Positions 42,744 to 51,128 of a DNA stretch of 64,000 nucleotides are shown piece after piece; positions within the stretch are counted from its first letter, which is position 1, and each line of letters starts with the position of its first letter. The stretch is from Prorocentrum cordatum (lineage: Eukaryota; Sar; Dinophyceae; Prorocentrales; Prorocentraceae), in assembly GCA_963575745.1 (NCBI GenBank), contig CAUYUJ010008602.1:299866-363865 (forward strand). The letters run 5' to 3'. The notes under the pieces are model-generated. The model was not told the origin of the DNA, did not search any database, and saw only the letters and a program-made list of their open reading frames with translations. Position numbers and translations under genes: made by a program.

Positions 42744-44114
42744 TCACATAGGCTCAATCCTCGCGACCACGAGGGAGTCACTAGGCAACGATTTCAGGAC
42801 AGACGTGAGCAGAAGATCATCTCGGGTGCTTACCGCCTGAAGCTCGTGCGCATCGTCCAGAAAAGCAAATGACACCTGACACTTAGCGGTGTCATGATCA
42901 TGCATTCTCGCAACCTTCATTGCGAGGGTCTTAATGTATTTGACGGAGTGCATAGCCTTTACTATTAGCTTCAATGGCACTCCATGCGCACCTACAAATA
43001 ATGGCATGCTGGTGCTTGTCTGTCCGATCAGATCTGCCTGCATTCCACTCACGGATTGGAACACAGGATGGTCATCAACGATGTCCCTGGGATCAGCGTT
43101 GCTGTCCAGATTACCCTCGGCGCCCACGAGTTCTGACTTCAGCGCTGCGGAAGGGAACTCTGGCACCTTTGGGAGGCTCATCTTGTCGGACTCGTTCGTC
43201 TTCTCATCGGCAAGGGCCTCGGCGGAGGCGTCACTGGAGCTTCCGGGATCATGGGGGTCCCGTTTAGCTGCGAGCGGCGTGGCAAGGTGAACTTCGTCGA
43301 AGATGTTAGCCGCATCTGATCGTGTCGGCACCTGGCTGGAGAGGCCAGGCGTGACAGAGGTTGCTCCATGCTCTGGTCTGCCGTCTGCACGCTGGGGCGT
43401 GAAGATCAGACTATCGGCACCTGTCTCGTGAGCGATAGTACCGGCCCCAACTCCCGGGCTCCGAACGGCCTCATACTGCGAGGAGGGGGCTTCGATCCCC
43501 GAGCTCCCCGGAAGCGGTCCGAAGGGGGTGCCAGAAGCGACGCCGGGCCCGGCCTCGTCGGCCTCGGTGTGGAGAGACGCGTTGTCCTCAGTGCGCCTGT
43601 GGGCCGCGGCGCTGAGGAGGATGGCGGTCGCACCTCGCTCGACGGCATGGATGTCAGACTCGGCGCTGATGAGGCTCTGGCTGACCTCGGCGTCGGGAAG
43701 GCACTTGGCAGCGTCATCCCCGTTGTCGGCCCCAGCCTTGGAGAGCGGGAGCGCGAAGGCCTTCAGGAGCGACTCGTGTTCACCAGGGGCAGCTGCAGCA
43801 GCTGCCCGGACATGAGCCTTGGCGGCATAGATGAGCACGCGCGCGATGTTCGTGGCGGTGCTGTCGTCGTAGATGTCGAGACGGACTCCGGTGGCAGGGT
43901 CCGTGAGCGTAGCCACCACTCGTTGCAGCGCATGGCGGCCATCCGCAGCGGACGATGGCGATGCCTCGTGCGGCGACTCTGCGTCCGGCAGCGGCGCAGG
44001 CCTGTCCGGCGGGGCAGCAGCGATGCCCGCCGTGTTCGCGCTGCCGACGGCCATGTGCTGCGGCTCCATCGCAGCTCCATCACCAGCGGCAGGCGCACGG
44101 CCGCCGGAGGCCAT
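42744..44114 (-). CDS. Intronless retrogene, unidentified 456-residue protein
   Basis: Uninterrupted frame from the ATG at 44112-44114 (context GCCATGGCC) to TGA at 42744-42746. No intron, no repeat, balanced composition: an Ala/Pro-rich N-terminus, a region with LTDPATGVRLDIYDDSTAT, a long acidic low-complexity middle (about residues 130-360) and a basic, ordered C-terminus (KLIVKAMHSVKYIKTLAMK, then VSFAFLDDAHELQAVSTRDD). The final 90 residues, with FLDDAHELQAVSTRDDLL and VVARIE at the end, faintly resemble a PB1 fold, but I would not assign one. A spliced-leader relic lies 173 bases upstream, so this copy came from a mature mRNA. Other in-frame codons extend upstream (to 44195) but with no ATG. 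Whether it is still expressed cannot be seen. Confidence 0.75.
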   Translation of the reverse strand: MASGGRAPAAGDGAAMEPQHMAVGSANTAGIAAAPPDRPAPLPDAESPHEASPSSAADGRHALQRVVATLTDPATGVRLDIYDDSTATNIARVLIYAAKAHVRAAAAAAPGEHESLLKAFALPLSKAGADNGDDAAKCLPDAEVSQSLISAESDIHAVERGATAILLSAAAHRRTEDNASLHTEADEAGPGVASGTPFGPLPGSSGIEAPSSQYEAVRSPGVGAGTIAHETGADSLIFTPQRADGRPEHGATSVTPGLSSQVPTRSDAANIFDEVHLATPLAAKRDPHDPGSSSDASAEALADEKTNESDKMSLPKVPEFPSAALKSELVGAEGNLDSNADPRDIVDDHPVFQSVSGMQADLIGQTSTSMPLFVGAHGVPLKLIVKAMHSVKYIKTLAMKVARMHDHDTAKCQVSFAFLDDAHELQAVSTRDDLLLTSVLKSLPSDSLVVARIEPM

Positions 44115-44286
44115 GGCAGCACACGCCGGAGAGGCTGCCAGGCATGCGATGCCGGCGCCCTCGCGCCAGCCTCGCCAGGAGCAGCACGCGCGCAAGCCAG
44201 TCCGCGGACCAGGATGGCGGCCGAGGCTGAGAGAGCACGCCAGGCCGGAATGCGCCCTGTGCGCGGGGCGCTAGGGGCCGGCCCCA

Positions 44287-44308
44287 CTTGAGCCAAAATG
44301 GATACGGT
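44287..44308 (-). other. Relict dinoflagellate spliced leader
   Basis: On the minus strand the 22 bases match the dinoflagellate trans-spliced leader (consensus DCCGTAGCCATTTTGGCTCAAG, from memory) except for one change: CCGTA is followed by T (44302) instead of G. The segment CCATTTTGGCTCAAG is exact. It sits at the 5' end of the intronless ORF, where a leader would be joined to an mRNA, and is not next to a GT donor as a leader RNA gene would be. Confidence 0.9.
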
Positions 44309-44319
44309 TTTTTTTTAAA

Positions 44320-44361
<42 letters not shown>
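44309..44361. repeat. Poly(T)/poly(A) and (TA)n at the retrogene 5' edge
   Basis: TTTTTTTTT, AAAAAAAAAAAA, then (TA)n adjoin the spliced-leader relic. With the TA tract at 42410-42511 they bracket the retrogene. Confidence 0.9.
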
Positions 44362-44363
<2 letters not shown>

Positions 44364-44639
44364 TCATACGCACCTCTGCGAGGGAGTAGAGCTCAGAGGC
44401 GATTAATGCGCACGCGTCCGCGATTTGTCTGGGCGTTTCGCTCGGGACATCCTCGAAATTCTGAAAATCGGTGGCGCCCCTCACGCAGATCGTGACGTCA
44501 GGGTCCAAAAACACATGGGAATTCCAACATTTTAACATAAAACCTTCAAAAACACATGGTAATTTCAATAATTGTGACCCCGATTCTCAGGGTATTGCGG
44601 TTTCGCTTGAAAAATCCTTCCAAAATCGAGCCCCAGACC

Positions 44640-44880
44640 CCGCCTCGGAGCCTCCTGGGGGCCTCCTGGAACCTCCTGGGGCCTCCTGGGGCTTTCTGAA
44701 CCTTCTGGCACCCCAGACCCCGCCTCGGAGCCTCCTGGGGCTCTCCTGAAACCTCCTGGGGCCTCCTGGGGCCTCCTGCGGCCTCCTGGAGCCTCTTGGG
44801 GCCTCCTGAAGCCTCCTGGGGTCTCCTGGGGCCTCCTGAGGCCGCCTGGGGCTTCCTGGGGCCTCCTGGGGCTTCAGAAC
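44640..44880. repeat. CCTCCTGGGG minisatellite
   Basis: Units of 10-12 bases (GGGGCCTCCTGG, GAAGCCTCCTG). A 46-base block starting ACCCCGCCTCGGAGCC occurs twice. Confidence 0.9.
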
Positions 44881-44933
44881 TACATGCACACAGAGACACA
44901 AATCACGCCCAACACATCACACGCTAGACAAAC

Positions 44934-44936
<3 letters not shown>

Positions 44937-44976
<40 letters not shown>

Positions 44977-45045
44977 CACCTACAACACACAAAAAGCACG
45001 CACCACACAAAGCATACATCACACACACACACACGCACAACACTC
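44937..45045. repeat. (CA)n microsatellite
   Basis: CA runs at 44938-44975 and 45018-45040 in a CA-rich background. Confidence 0.95.
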
Positions 45046-45236
45046 ACAATCCTGGGGCCTCCTGGAGCCTCTTCTGGTATCCAAGTCGGGCCTCCTGAGG
45101 CTTCCTGGGGGGTCCTGGTACACACATCGCAAGGTGTGGCAACCCCACTTGCGCTCGAGTGCGACTTCGATGTTGCATTTCACTCCTGCTTCAAACGCCC
45201 CTTCAGTTTTTTGTATGAGCCTGGGCACACACGTGC

Positions 45237-45238
<2 letters not shown>

Positions 45239-45277
<39 letters not shown>

Positions 45278-45310
45278 TCCGCCTGTAGGGGGACATGCCC
45301 GACCTAACGC
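45239..45310. mobile_element. (TA)n joined to a family C right end
   Basis: A TA run (45239-45275) passes directly into GATCCGCCTGTAGGGGGACA and TGCCCGACCTAACGCC, the right terminus of family C. The left half is gone. The other truncated family C copy (42283) also breaks at a TA run. Confidence 0.75.
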
Positions 45311-45524
45311 CAGGGAGGGGGGCCCCGCGCCCCTCCAAGAAGTCCGCACGGACCTCCAGCGGCCTCCAGCAGGAATGGCAAGTCATGAGCCGGCCTGCCA
45401 ACAGGTGCCTCCGGGAAGTTTGCTTTATCCCCGCGCTGGCCCCAGGGTCCCACAGAGGTCCTCTGAGACCCTGTAGAAATTTAGATATGAACGACGACTG
45501 CTTATAACGAATCAAACATGTACA

Positions 45525-45702
45525 CATAAACTGTTGGTGCTCCGCGCGGATTTCTTGGATCCGCGCTGGGCCCCCGCGGCGGCGCCTCCGGCGCCGCCCC
45601 TGGCGCGCTCCGCGCGCTGGGGAGTGAGGTCCAATGCAGATCCAAGAAGTCCGCGCGGAGCGCCAAAAGTTTGTGCTTATGTGCTTTTGTTCTTCTTCTA
45701 GA
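45525..45702 (+). mobile_element. Family B introner-like hairpin, copy 7
   Basis: Stem TGCTCCGCGCGGATTTCTTG with GTCCGCGCGGAGCGCCAAAA; right end TTTTGTTCTTCTTCTAG. About 275 bases upstream of the E2-like exon. Confidence 0.82.
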
Positions 45703-45976
45703 ATGTGCCCTTGGATTTCTTCTTGCAAGACGTAGACCGTCGTATATAACTATACCTGCATCTGCATGCTTATGTGGTCTACCCGGCCTCCGCCAGTCTG
45801 ATTGTTTCAATCCGCGGCCCCAGAGGTTCCGACCCCTCCCGGGGGGTAGTTTTGCGCCCTGGATCCGTTTTTGGTAGTCCTGGAGCCCGATGACGGCCCC
45901 CGGAGGCCGAAACCGAAGAAAAACGCCTGGATTGAGAAGTTTGTTGTTTTTCTTCTCTTCGATAGAGGGGGCCGCG

Positions 45977-46149
45977 ATGCCAAAGCCCAACCTGCTGCGG
46001 CTGATGAAGGACTTCAGGCTCGTGGAGAGGGCGCTCCGGGAGCAGTCGCCAGTCCCCTCGTGCGGGCTGGTACATTGCGAGCCGATCGAGGACAGCCTGC
46101 TGGACTGGGAAGTCGGCATGCGCTTCCCAGACGACTCGGTCTTGCAGAG
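45977..46149 (+). CDS. First exon of a UBE2Q-like ubiquitin-conjugating enzyme (E2)
   Basis: Starts ATG at 45977 after a possible acceptor (TTCTCTTCGATAG). The peptide MPKPNLLRLMKDFRLVERAL, then CEPIEDSLLDWEVGMRFPDD, fits the N-terminal helix and first strands of the E2 fold (RLMK-F, then P-ED-L-WEV). Among E2s the spacing and FPDDSVL fit the UBE2Q group best. The exon ends CTTGCAGAG^GTCGGC in phase 2. The catalytic Cys/HPN region is not in this exon, and I did not find it in the window. A divergent UBC-like (RWD) domain is an alternative. Confidence 0.55.
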
Positions 46150-46349
46150 GTCGGCGGTTCACAGATGGGGCCCTCTGATGGTGGGGAAGGGGTCCCAAGC
46201 GGAATCTACGCTCCCAGATCTCCGAGGGTGTGTGCTCTTCAATCTGAACGTTCTCCCTCGGCTTCGTCCTCCCAAGGGGGCCCGCTCTCTGGACCCAGGG
46301 CCACGAAAAAGGGGCCCGAGCATCCCACACATCCTCCGATCTGATGTTT

Positions 46350-46441
46350 GTCCCTCCTCCTCCTCCTCCTCCTCCTCCTCCTCCTCCTCCTCCTCCTCCT
46401 CCTCCTCCTCCTCCTCCTCCTCCTCCTCCTCCTCCTCCTCC
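46350..46441. repeat. (CCT)n microsatellite
   Basis: Pure CCT run in the predicted E2 intron. Confidence 0.97.
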
Positions 46442-46570
46442 CCTGGAGTAGTGCTGGGTCTGGGATCAGTGCCTGGTGCCCCCAGGGCCCGACGACGAGG
46501 CCCCCCCCCACAGGGGCCGAAGAGCCAGGGGGAGGCGCCCGGACGTGTTGTTCAGGCCACGGCTCATAGC

Positions 46571-46735
46571 ACGAAGTCGGTCCTGTCCCTCTACAGGGGG
46601 GATCTTCAGAAATAGGCAAAAAATAGCTGGGGACGATTTGTTTGAAAGCATTTGTTTACCATTTTGGTGCATTCGTTCTAGTATTTTTTTAATTTTTCGT
46701 CGCAAATGCCCCTGCAGGGGGACACGCCCGACTTA
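46571..46735 (+). mobile_element. Family C MITE copy 3 (perfect 8-bp duplication)
   Basis: ACGAAGTCGGTCCTGTCCC to GGGGGACACGCCCGACTTA, flanked by CTCATAGC at 46563-46570 and 46736-46743. It lies in the predicted E2 intron. Confidence 0.93.
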
Positions 46736-46859
46736 CTCATAGCATTGTAGCTTGTCTACTGCAGGTCCTTGTGCGGTGTTCCCGGTTTGCCGGGCGAACC
46801 TTTTGATTCGCAGCGTGGGGCGTCCCAAAGCCGGCCTCGCCTTCGAAGATTGAAGGAGT

Positions 46860-46985
46860 TGCCATATCTTCCTCGGCGGAAGGCGGCGGAAGGTCGGAGG
46901 AAGTAAACCGAGGCCGGCTCCGTCAGCAGAAGGCGGCGGAAGCTCGGCGGAAGCTCGGCGGACGCCGGCGGAAGTAAAAGTCGGT
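46860..46985. repeat. GGCGGAAG short repeats
   Basis: Units of GGCGGAAGGCGGCGGAAG type with a run of GCTCGGCGGAAGCTCGGCGG. Similar units occur at 52800-52915. Confidence 0.75.
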
Positions 46986-47124
46986 CTCCCAAGAGATGGG
47001 AAGGTTTTGGGCTCAGGGCTTCCGGAATCGGTCCCGTGGTCGTGTCAGCCACGGTGACCCCGCGTGGGAAAGCAGCCCTGGACATCTGGGAATGCAAGTT
47101 CACCTTGGGATCCCTTCCCATCCT

Positions 47125-47430
47125 CAGGGCCCCCCTGGAGGAGGGAGGAGGGAGGAGGAAAGGAGGGAGGGGGGAGGGAGGAGGAGGGAGGAAGGGAGGG
47201 AGGAGGAGGGAGAAGGGAGGGAGGAGGGAGGAGGAGGGGGGGAGGGGGGAGGGGGGAGGAGGGAGGGAGGAGGGAGGAGGGAGGAGGGAGGAGGAGGGAG
47301 GAGGAGGGAGGAGGGAGGGATGGAGGGAGGAGGGAGGGGGGGAGGGAGGGAGGAGGGAGGGGGGAGGAGGGAGGAGGGAGGAGGGAGGAGGGAGGAGGGA
47401 GGAGGGAGGGAGGAGGGAGGGACTCTGCAG
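47125..47430. repeat. GGAGGGA microsatellite
   Basis: Purine-only 7-10-base units. The many long Gly/Arg/Glu frames are artefacts. Confidence 0.95.
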
Positions 47431-47457
47431 AGCCCCGTCTGAGCCGCCGCCGGCGAG

Positions 47458-47527
47458 GGGGCTCCAGCACCTGGCCGACCTGGGCCGGGACGCGGAGACC
47501 CACCTGACGCTGCGGGTCCGGCTCTCG
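47458..47527 (+). CDS. Probable second exon of the UBE2Q-like E2
   Basis: After the acceptor GCCGGCGAG the first base completes an AGG codon with the phase-2 end of the 45977 exon, giving RGLQHLADLGRDAETHLTLR then VRLS. In the UBE2Q fold a helix of this type follows the DS-L motif and leads into the next strand, so sequence and phase agree. The donor TCG^GTGCAC is only a suggestion; the frame stays open to 47614. The next expected motif (FP--PP) was not found. Confidence 0.4.
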
Positions 47528-47599
47528 GTGCACGATCGAAGGGGGCACGGGAAGGACGGGGACGAATCGGCTACATGTAACTCAGGAGCGGAAGAAGGA

Positions 47600-47985
47600 C
47601 GTACATGTACATGAATCCACGCTGGTTTCGAGAGTACGCATTGCCCGAAAGTTCGTATCACGCGGCCGGTCTCGCAGATCGAGGGGCCGTGTTCATGTAC
47701 ATAGCTGGGTGCGTACGTCCTTTGTGGGCTCCCTAGTAACGGAGGATGACGATTGATAAATGACCGGGGGTCGTGTTCACGCGGCGGCGCCCGAGATGAC
47801 GATTCGAAAAAACCGGCCGCGGGCTGGAAAACTATTTTTTGATCGTTCTCCTCCAGTCTGAAAATTGTACAGAAATCGCGGAAAACTATGTTTTTAATCG
47901 TTCTCTTCCATTTTTTAATGAATCGTCATCCCGCATTAACCACTGTTCATTTCGAGTTCTTCGAAAATTCTTTTAATTTTCTGGG
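47600..47985. other. No feature recognised
   Basis: Contains two near copies of a GGAAAACTATTTTTTGATCG/GGAAAACTATGTTTTTAATCG block (47827, 47880). Otherwise unassigned. Confidence 0.4.
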
Positions 47986-47989
47986 GGCC

Positions 47990-48108
47990 AGGATCCTCTC
48001 ACTTCTAGTTCTTCTGTCCTGGGCCTCTTCCTGGCCACTGGGGGGCCAGGAAAAAATTAGAAACGAGCACCATTAGAAATGAGCACGATTAGAAATGAAC
48101 GACGTGTA
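47990..48108 (+). mobile_element. Family D hairpin, copy 3
   Basis: CTTCTAGTTCTTCTGTCCTG to ATTAGAAATGAACGACGTG, as in the other copies. Confidence 0.75.
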
Positions 48109-48119
48109 ACCCAGACCCC

Positions 48120-48300
48120 CACGCGTCGTGGAACAAAAACACGACGGGCGGTGTTTCGCTATTTTTCAGCCTCTGGGAGCCCTTGCCAGACCTCGGGGCC
48201 GTTCAAAAAGGTCTCGGGACGAGAAACCGGTCCCTGGAAGGGGTCAAGAGCTCTGGGGGTCGTCGTTGTGAAAAAGTCACGACGTCGTGGGTTTAGGAAT
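48120..48300 (+). repeat. Family L dispersed repeat, copy 3
   Basis: ACGCGTCGTGGAAC at the left and AAAAAGTCACGACGTCGTGG at the right can pair. The centre TTTTTCAGCCTCTGGGAGCC matches other family L copies. Confidence 0.65.
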
Positions 48301-48479
48301 CGGCTACATGTAAGAGTGACCTTTCGCCGGAGTGACTTTCGGTGCGAGCCCAAGGGGTCCCCCCGATCGCTGAATGCGATGTGATAGCAGCGGGTTTTCA
48401 CGCCTGGTGGTCTCCCAGAGGGCCCCCGCATTGGCCGCGCACCAGAGGTCACCCTTGGCTGGGGTCACTCTTGGCGTGT

Positions 48480-48640
48480 AGTCGAACGAAGAGCGACAGC
48501 AGCTCCTGCCCATTTTGAACTGGGCTCGCTGTCGGCGTCGCCTCGGGCGCGCTGTCCACTTTAGGCAAAAAAGCCTTTGCCCAGCCAGCGGCCGCTGCGG
48601 ATTCTGGCCGGCATTTGCTGCTGGGCATCGAACCCATTTG
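48480..48640 (+). repeat. Family O dispersed repeat, copy 2
   Basis: AGAGCGACAGCAGCTCCTGC, CTCGCTGTCGGCGTCGCCTC, CCAGCGGCCGCTGCGG, CATTTGCTGCTGGGCATCG in the order of copy 1. Confidence 0.65.
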
Positions 48641-48770
48641 TTCCCGCGCCCCTTCCGGGCGTGCCGAGGTTCCCGCTCGGCTACCCGGCCAGCCCCCCAG
48701 AGGTGTGGGTGCAGCGCCCTCGACTCATCCACAGGTCTGGGGAAACCACAAGGTGCCGGTACTGCTACTC

Positions 48771-48922
48771 TTAAGTCGGGCATGTCCCTCTACAGGAGGA
48801 ATATTCGAAAATAGTCAAAAGTAGCCTGGAACATTTTGTTCTATTGTTATATCTTAAGATATGTTTGAATATTTGTCACCTTTTGCCCAGAATCCGCCGG
48901 TAGGAGTGCATGCCCGACCTCA
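48771..48922 (+). mobile_element. Family C MITE copy 4
   Basis: TTAAGTCGGGCATGTCCCTC to GTGCATGCCCGACCTCA, flanked by TGCTACTC (48763-48770) and CGCTACTC (48923-48930), 7 of 8 identical. Confidence 0.88.
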
Positions 48923-48964
48923 CGCTACTCCCCGGGCCTCTCCTGGGGCACTCCCCGGGCCATC

Positions 48965-49085
48965 CCCGCGACAGAGGGGGGCAGCATGCGCACGCTGGGC
49001 CCGACGAGGCCATCTTCGGGGGAGAGCCGGCGGAGACGACGGCGGGCCTCCCGCGCGGTTCAAAACCGTTCAACATCGGACCCCG
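48965..49085 (+). repeat. Family M repeat, copy 1
   Basis: CCCGCGACAGAGGGGGGCAG, GGGCCCGACGAGG, GGTTCAAAACCGTTCAACAT and CGGACCCCGGG. The same order appears on the minus strand at 50755-50885, right before the UFD1 exon. Confidence 0.65.
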
Positions 49086-49139
49086 GGTCCTTCCCTGGAT
49101 CAAGCAGTGGCGAAGCGTCCTGGCTCGCCTATGGCCCTA

Positions 49140-49296
49140 CCAAACAATGTTCTAAGAACATTGTGTGGTTCCCACGAAATGTTCTTAGAACATGTCTGGC
49201 GGAGTCTGTCTTGTTTTAACACATCGGGTCTATGTTTTCAGAACATTGTTTGTCTTCTTAGAACATTGTTTGGATTCTAAGAACATTTCGTAGTAG
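49140..49296. repeat. Nested inverted repeat built on AATGTTCTAAGAACATT
   Basis: CCAAACAATGTTCTAAG at the left pairs with CTTAGAACATTGTTTGG at the right, and ACGAAATGTTCTTAG with CTAAGAACATTTCGT. Each arm is itself palindromic (AATGTTCT A AGAACATT). Confidence 0.85.
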
Positions 49297-49498
49297 GACG
49301 ATAGGAATGCCGGGACGGACGGTCCCTGCTCAACTGCAGTCCATCCTGATTCGTTTTCTGAGGCGGATCCGTCAGTGGCGACGAGGGCCTCCAAGGATCG
49401 ACTGCACGTAAAAATGGCATCCGGAGTGGCCTTTGGTGCGGGCCCAATGGGGCCCCCCGGTCGCCGAACGCGATGTATCGCGTCAGCGTCTCCTCGTC

Positions 49499-49642
49499 TC
49501 CTCCTCAGAGCTCCTGGCCAAGTCGCTCTCGAGCGCCAGCAGCGCCAGCGCCGCCAGCGCCGTGCCCTCGCGGATCTGCCCCCTCGGGCGCGTGCGTGCC
49601 GTGCGACAGCGCCACAAAATTCAAGGGGCCCAGGGACACACA
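49499..49642 (-). pseudogene. Broken inverted copy of the UBX exon
   Basis: Reverse complement aligns with 54995-55135: it shares the GTGTGTC-CTGGGCC lead, GTGGCGCTG, CCGCGAGGGCACGGCGCTGG, CTGCTGGCGCTCGAGAGCGA and GGCCAGGAGCTC-GAGGAG. Between GTGGCGCTG and GCGAGGG it is 2 bases shorter than the intact exon, so the frame is lost before the REGTALAALALLALESDLAR segment. It lies about 5.4 kb upstream of, and opposite to, the intact exon. Confidence 0.75.
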
Positions 49643-49811
49643 AATCAATAGACACAAATCCCAAGATTATTCATAGTTTCCCATGTTTTCGGGCTTTTCG
49701 TCTTCCCCCCACCTCCCATGCTTTCCCATATGTTCTGGGGAATCGGCGATGAATTGTGTCTGCGAACTCGGGGCAAGGCTAGCAGTACCAGTACCTCTTC
49801 CTACTCCGAAG

Positions 49812-49941
49812 GTCAGCGCCAGTCACCTTCGGAGGGAAAATGTGCAACGAGCTCCTGTCCGTGGCAGGTTGGCGTCCAGAGTCCACGGCGTTGCAGGTGC
49901 TCGAGGGGGTCCAGCTGGGCTTCCTCTCGAGCGACACGCAG
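49812..49941 (+). CDS. Exon candidate with a possible PUB (PUG) domain segment
   Basis: A pyrimidine-rich acceptor (CTCTTCCTACTCCGAAG) opens a frame reading SAPVTFGGKMCNELLSVAGW, then RPESTALQVLEGVQLGFLSS and DTQ, ending at CAG^GTCGCT in phase 0. The G-K--ELL--AGW---ST-L-VLEGV-L--L pattern fits the C-terminal half of a PUB domain, the module with which PNGase, UBXN6 and others bind the p97/Cdc48 tail. The N-terminal half would lie in an earlier exon (it needs phase 2) that I did not find. Without a profile search the domain call is tentative; that it is an exon is better supported. Confidence 0.42.
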
Positions 49942-50224
49942 GTCGCTCGCGAGGATCAGCAAACAAACAAGCAGCAGAAAACCAATGTGAGCCAGCGCAA
50001 ACAGTAAGCCACTGCACTACGGAGAGGGATGCTACGCGGTATAGACTACATGGTGTAAGCTATGTTGTATGAGTCGTGGAGGTGGAAGCGATGGGGTGCA
50101 AGCAGTGTGTGAGCTATGTCGTCTAAGCCAGGCGGTGCGAAATGGAGGCGAGAGACGGGGTGCAAGCTACCTATGCGATGCAAGCTGCGTGGTGTAACGC
50201 TTGCGGTGCGGTGGAAGCTACGCG

Positions 50225-50425
50225 GTGAAGGCTATGCCGAGGCGCCCACGAGGCGCCCACGAGGCGGCAACGTGGCGCAACCTCGGCATAGCCCCCCAGG
50301 CGCACGGGGGCGCCCACGAGGCGCCTACGAGGCGGCACGGGCGGCAACGTGGCGCAACCTCGGCACACCCTCCAAGTGCGGGGCGCCCACGAGGCGCCCA
50401 CGAGGCGGCACAGGCGGCAACGTGG
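50225..50425 (+). repeat. Tandem repeat of GAGGCGCCCACGAGGCGGCA
   Basis: Three units of roughly 75 bp sharing GAGGCGGCAACGTGGCGCAA and CCTCGGCA. Upstream (50050-50220) are short GGTGCAAGCTA and GTGGAAGCTA repeats. Confidence 0.85.
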
Positions 50426-50474
50426 CGAAAGCCAGCGCTTTGGGGAGGGCGGGGGGAGTGCGAGCGACGGGCAG

Positions 50475-50564
50475 GTGGACTGCTCGGTGCCATGGCGCGT
50501 GCCGTACCTGCGACCGCACCCGGTGCTGGAGCGGCTGAAGACCGAGCTGATCTCGACGGAGAAT
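50475..50564 (+). CDS. Exon candidate between the PUB-like and UFD1 exons
   Basis: 30 codons, phase 0 at both ends, between CGACGGGCAG and AAT^GTCTGA. The peptide is VDCSVPWRVPYLRPHPVLER then LKTELISTEN. It fits the phase of the flanking exons, but no domain is recognised. The acceptor lacks a pyrimidine tract. Confidence 0.35.
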
Positions 50565-50684
50565 GTCTGAGGGGTGCCCGTCGAGACATCGGCGGCCATC
50601 CCCTGCGCTTCTCGTCCCCCTGGGCCTCTCGGGGGCTCCTCGTCGCCGTCGCTGGATCTGCTTCGAAGAACTTGTCACGGTGGA

Positions 50685-50885
50685 CTCCTCCTCCTCCTCC
50701 TCCTCCTCCTCCTCCTCCTCCTCCTCCTCCTTCTCTCTTCGCCCCCCGCCCGGAATGGTCCAGGGTCCGATATGGAACGAATTTGGACCGGGCGGGAGGT
50801 CCGCTGCTGTCTCAACCGGCTTTCCTCCGAGAGTAACTTCGTCAGGCCTGGCGTGCGAGTGCTGTCCCCGTCTGTCGCGGGGATG
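50685..50885. repeat. (CTC)n and family M copy 2 (minus)
   Basis: CTC run 50685-50730, then family M in minus orientation ending at GTCCCCGTCTGTCGCGGGG, directly abutting the UFD1 exon. This repeat probably provides the pyrimidine-rich end of the upstream intron. Confidence 0.7.
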
Positions 50886-51128
50886 GACTGCCTGGAGGCC
50901 TCCGACAGGATCGGGCTGCCAGAGTCGTACCTCCAAGAGATCGTTCAGGCGGGCGAGCAGTTCCGCGGCCCCCTTCTGTTCGAGGTCAAGACGAGGCTTG
51001 GGCGCAAGAGGCACTGCTCGGTGGCCGGGCAGTTCTTTCCAGACCTCCTGCCCGGCCACGCCATTCTTCCACGCTGGGTCATGGATGACCTCGCCATCGC
51101 CGAGGCCGAGGAGGTGACTCTGCGGCAG
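50886..51128 (+). CDS. UFD1: UFD1-family protein, first recognised exon
   Basis: UFD1 (with NPL4) recruits ubiquitylated substrates to the Cdc48/p97 unfoldase. The frame reads CLEASDRIGLPESYLQEI, PLLFEVKTRLGRKRHCSV, then PGHAILPRWVMDDLAIAEAE and EVTLRQ, matching the double-psi beta-barrel half of the UFD1 N-terminal domain (DRI-LP, P-LFE, H-G/SV, LP-W-M). It ends CGGCAG^GTGGGC at 51128 in phase 0, the same donor sequence as the WWE exon. The 5' boundary is uncertain: the frame is open further, but a dispersed repeat ends at 50885, so the exon begins about 50886-50898 (an AG is at 50896-50897, which would give a phase-0 start at ASDRIG). Confidence 0.85.

Noticed and set aside
44287-44308. Functional spliced-leader RNA gene
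   Set aside because: The leader is not followed by a GT donor and SL-RNA body; an ORF follows instead, so it is a relic in a retrocopy.
44080-44568. Alternative minus-strand frame overlapping the retrogene 5' end
   Set aside because: It crosses the (TA)n and poly(T) tract and the leader relic, and has no conserved-looking sequence.
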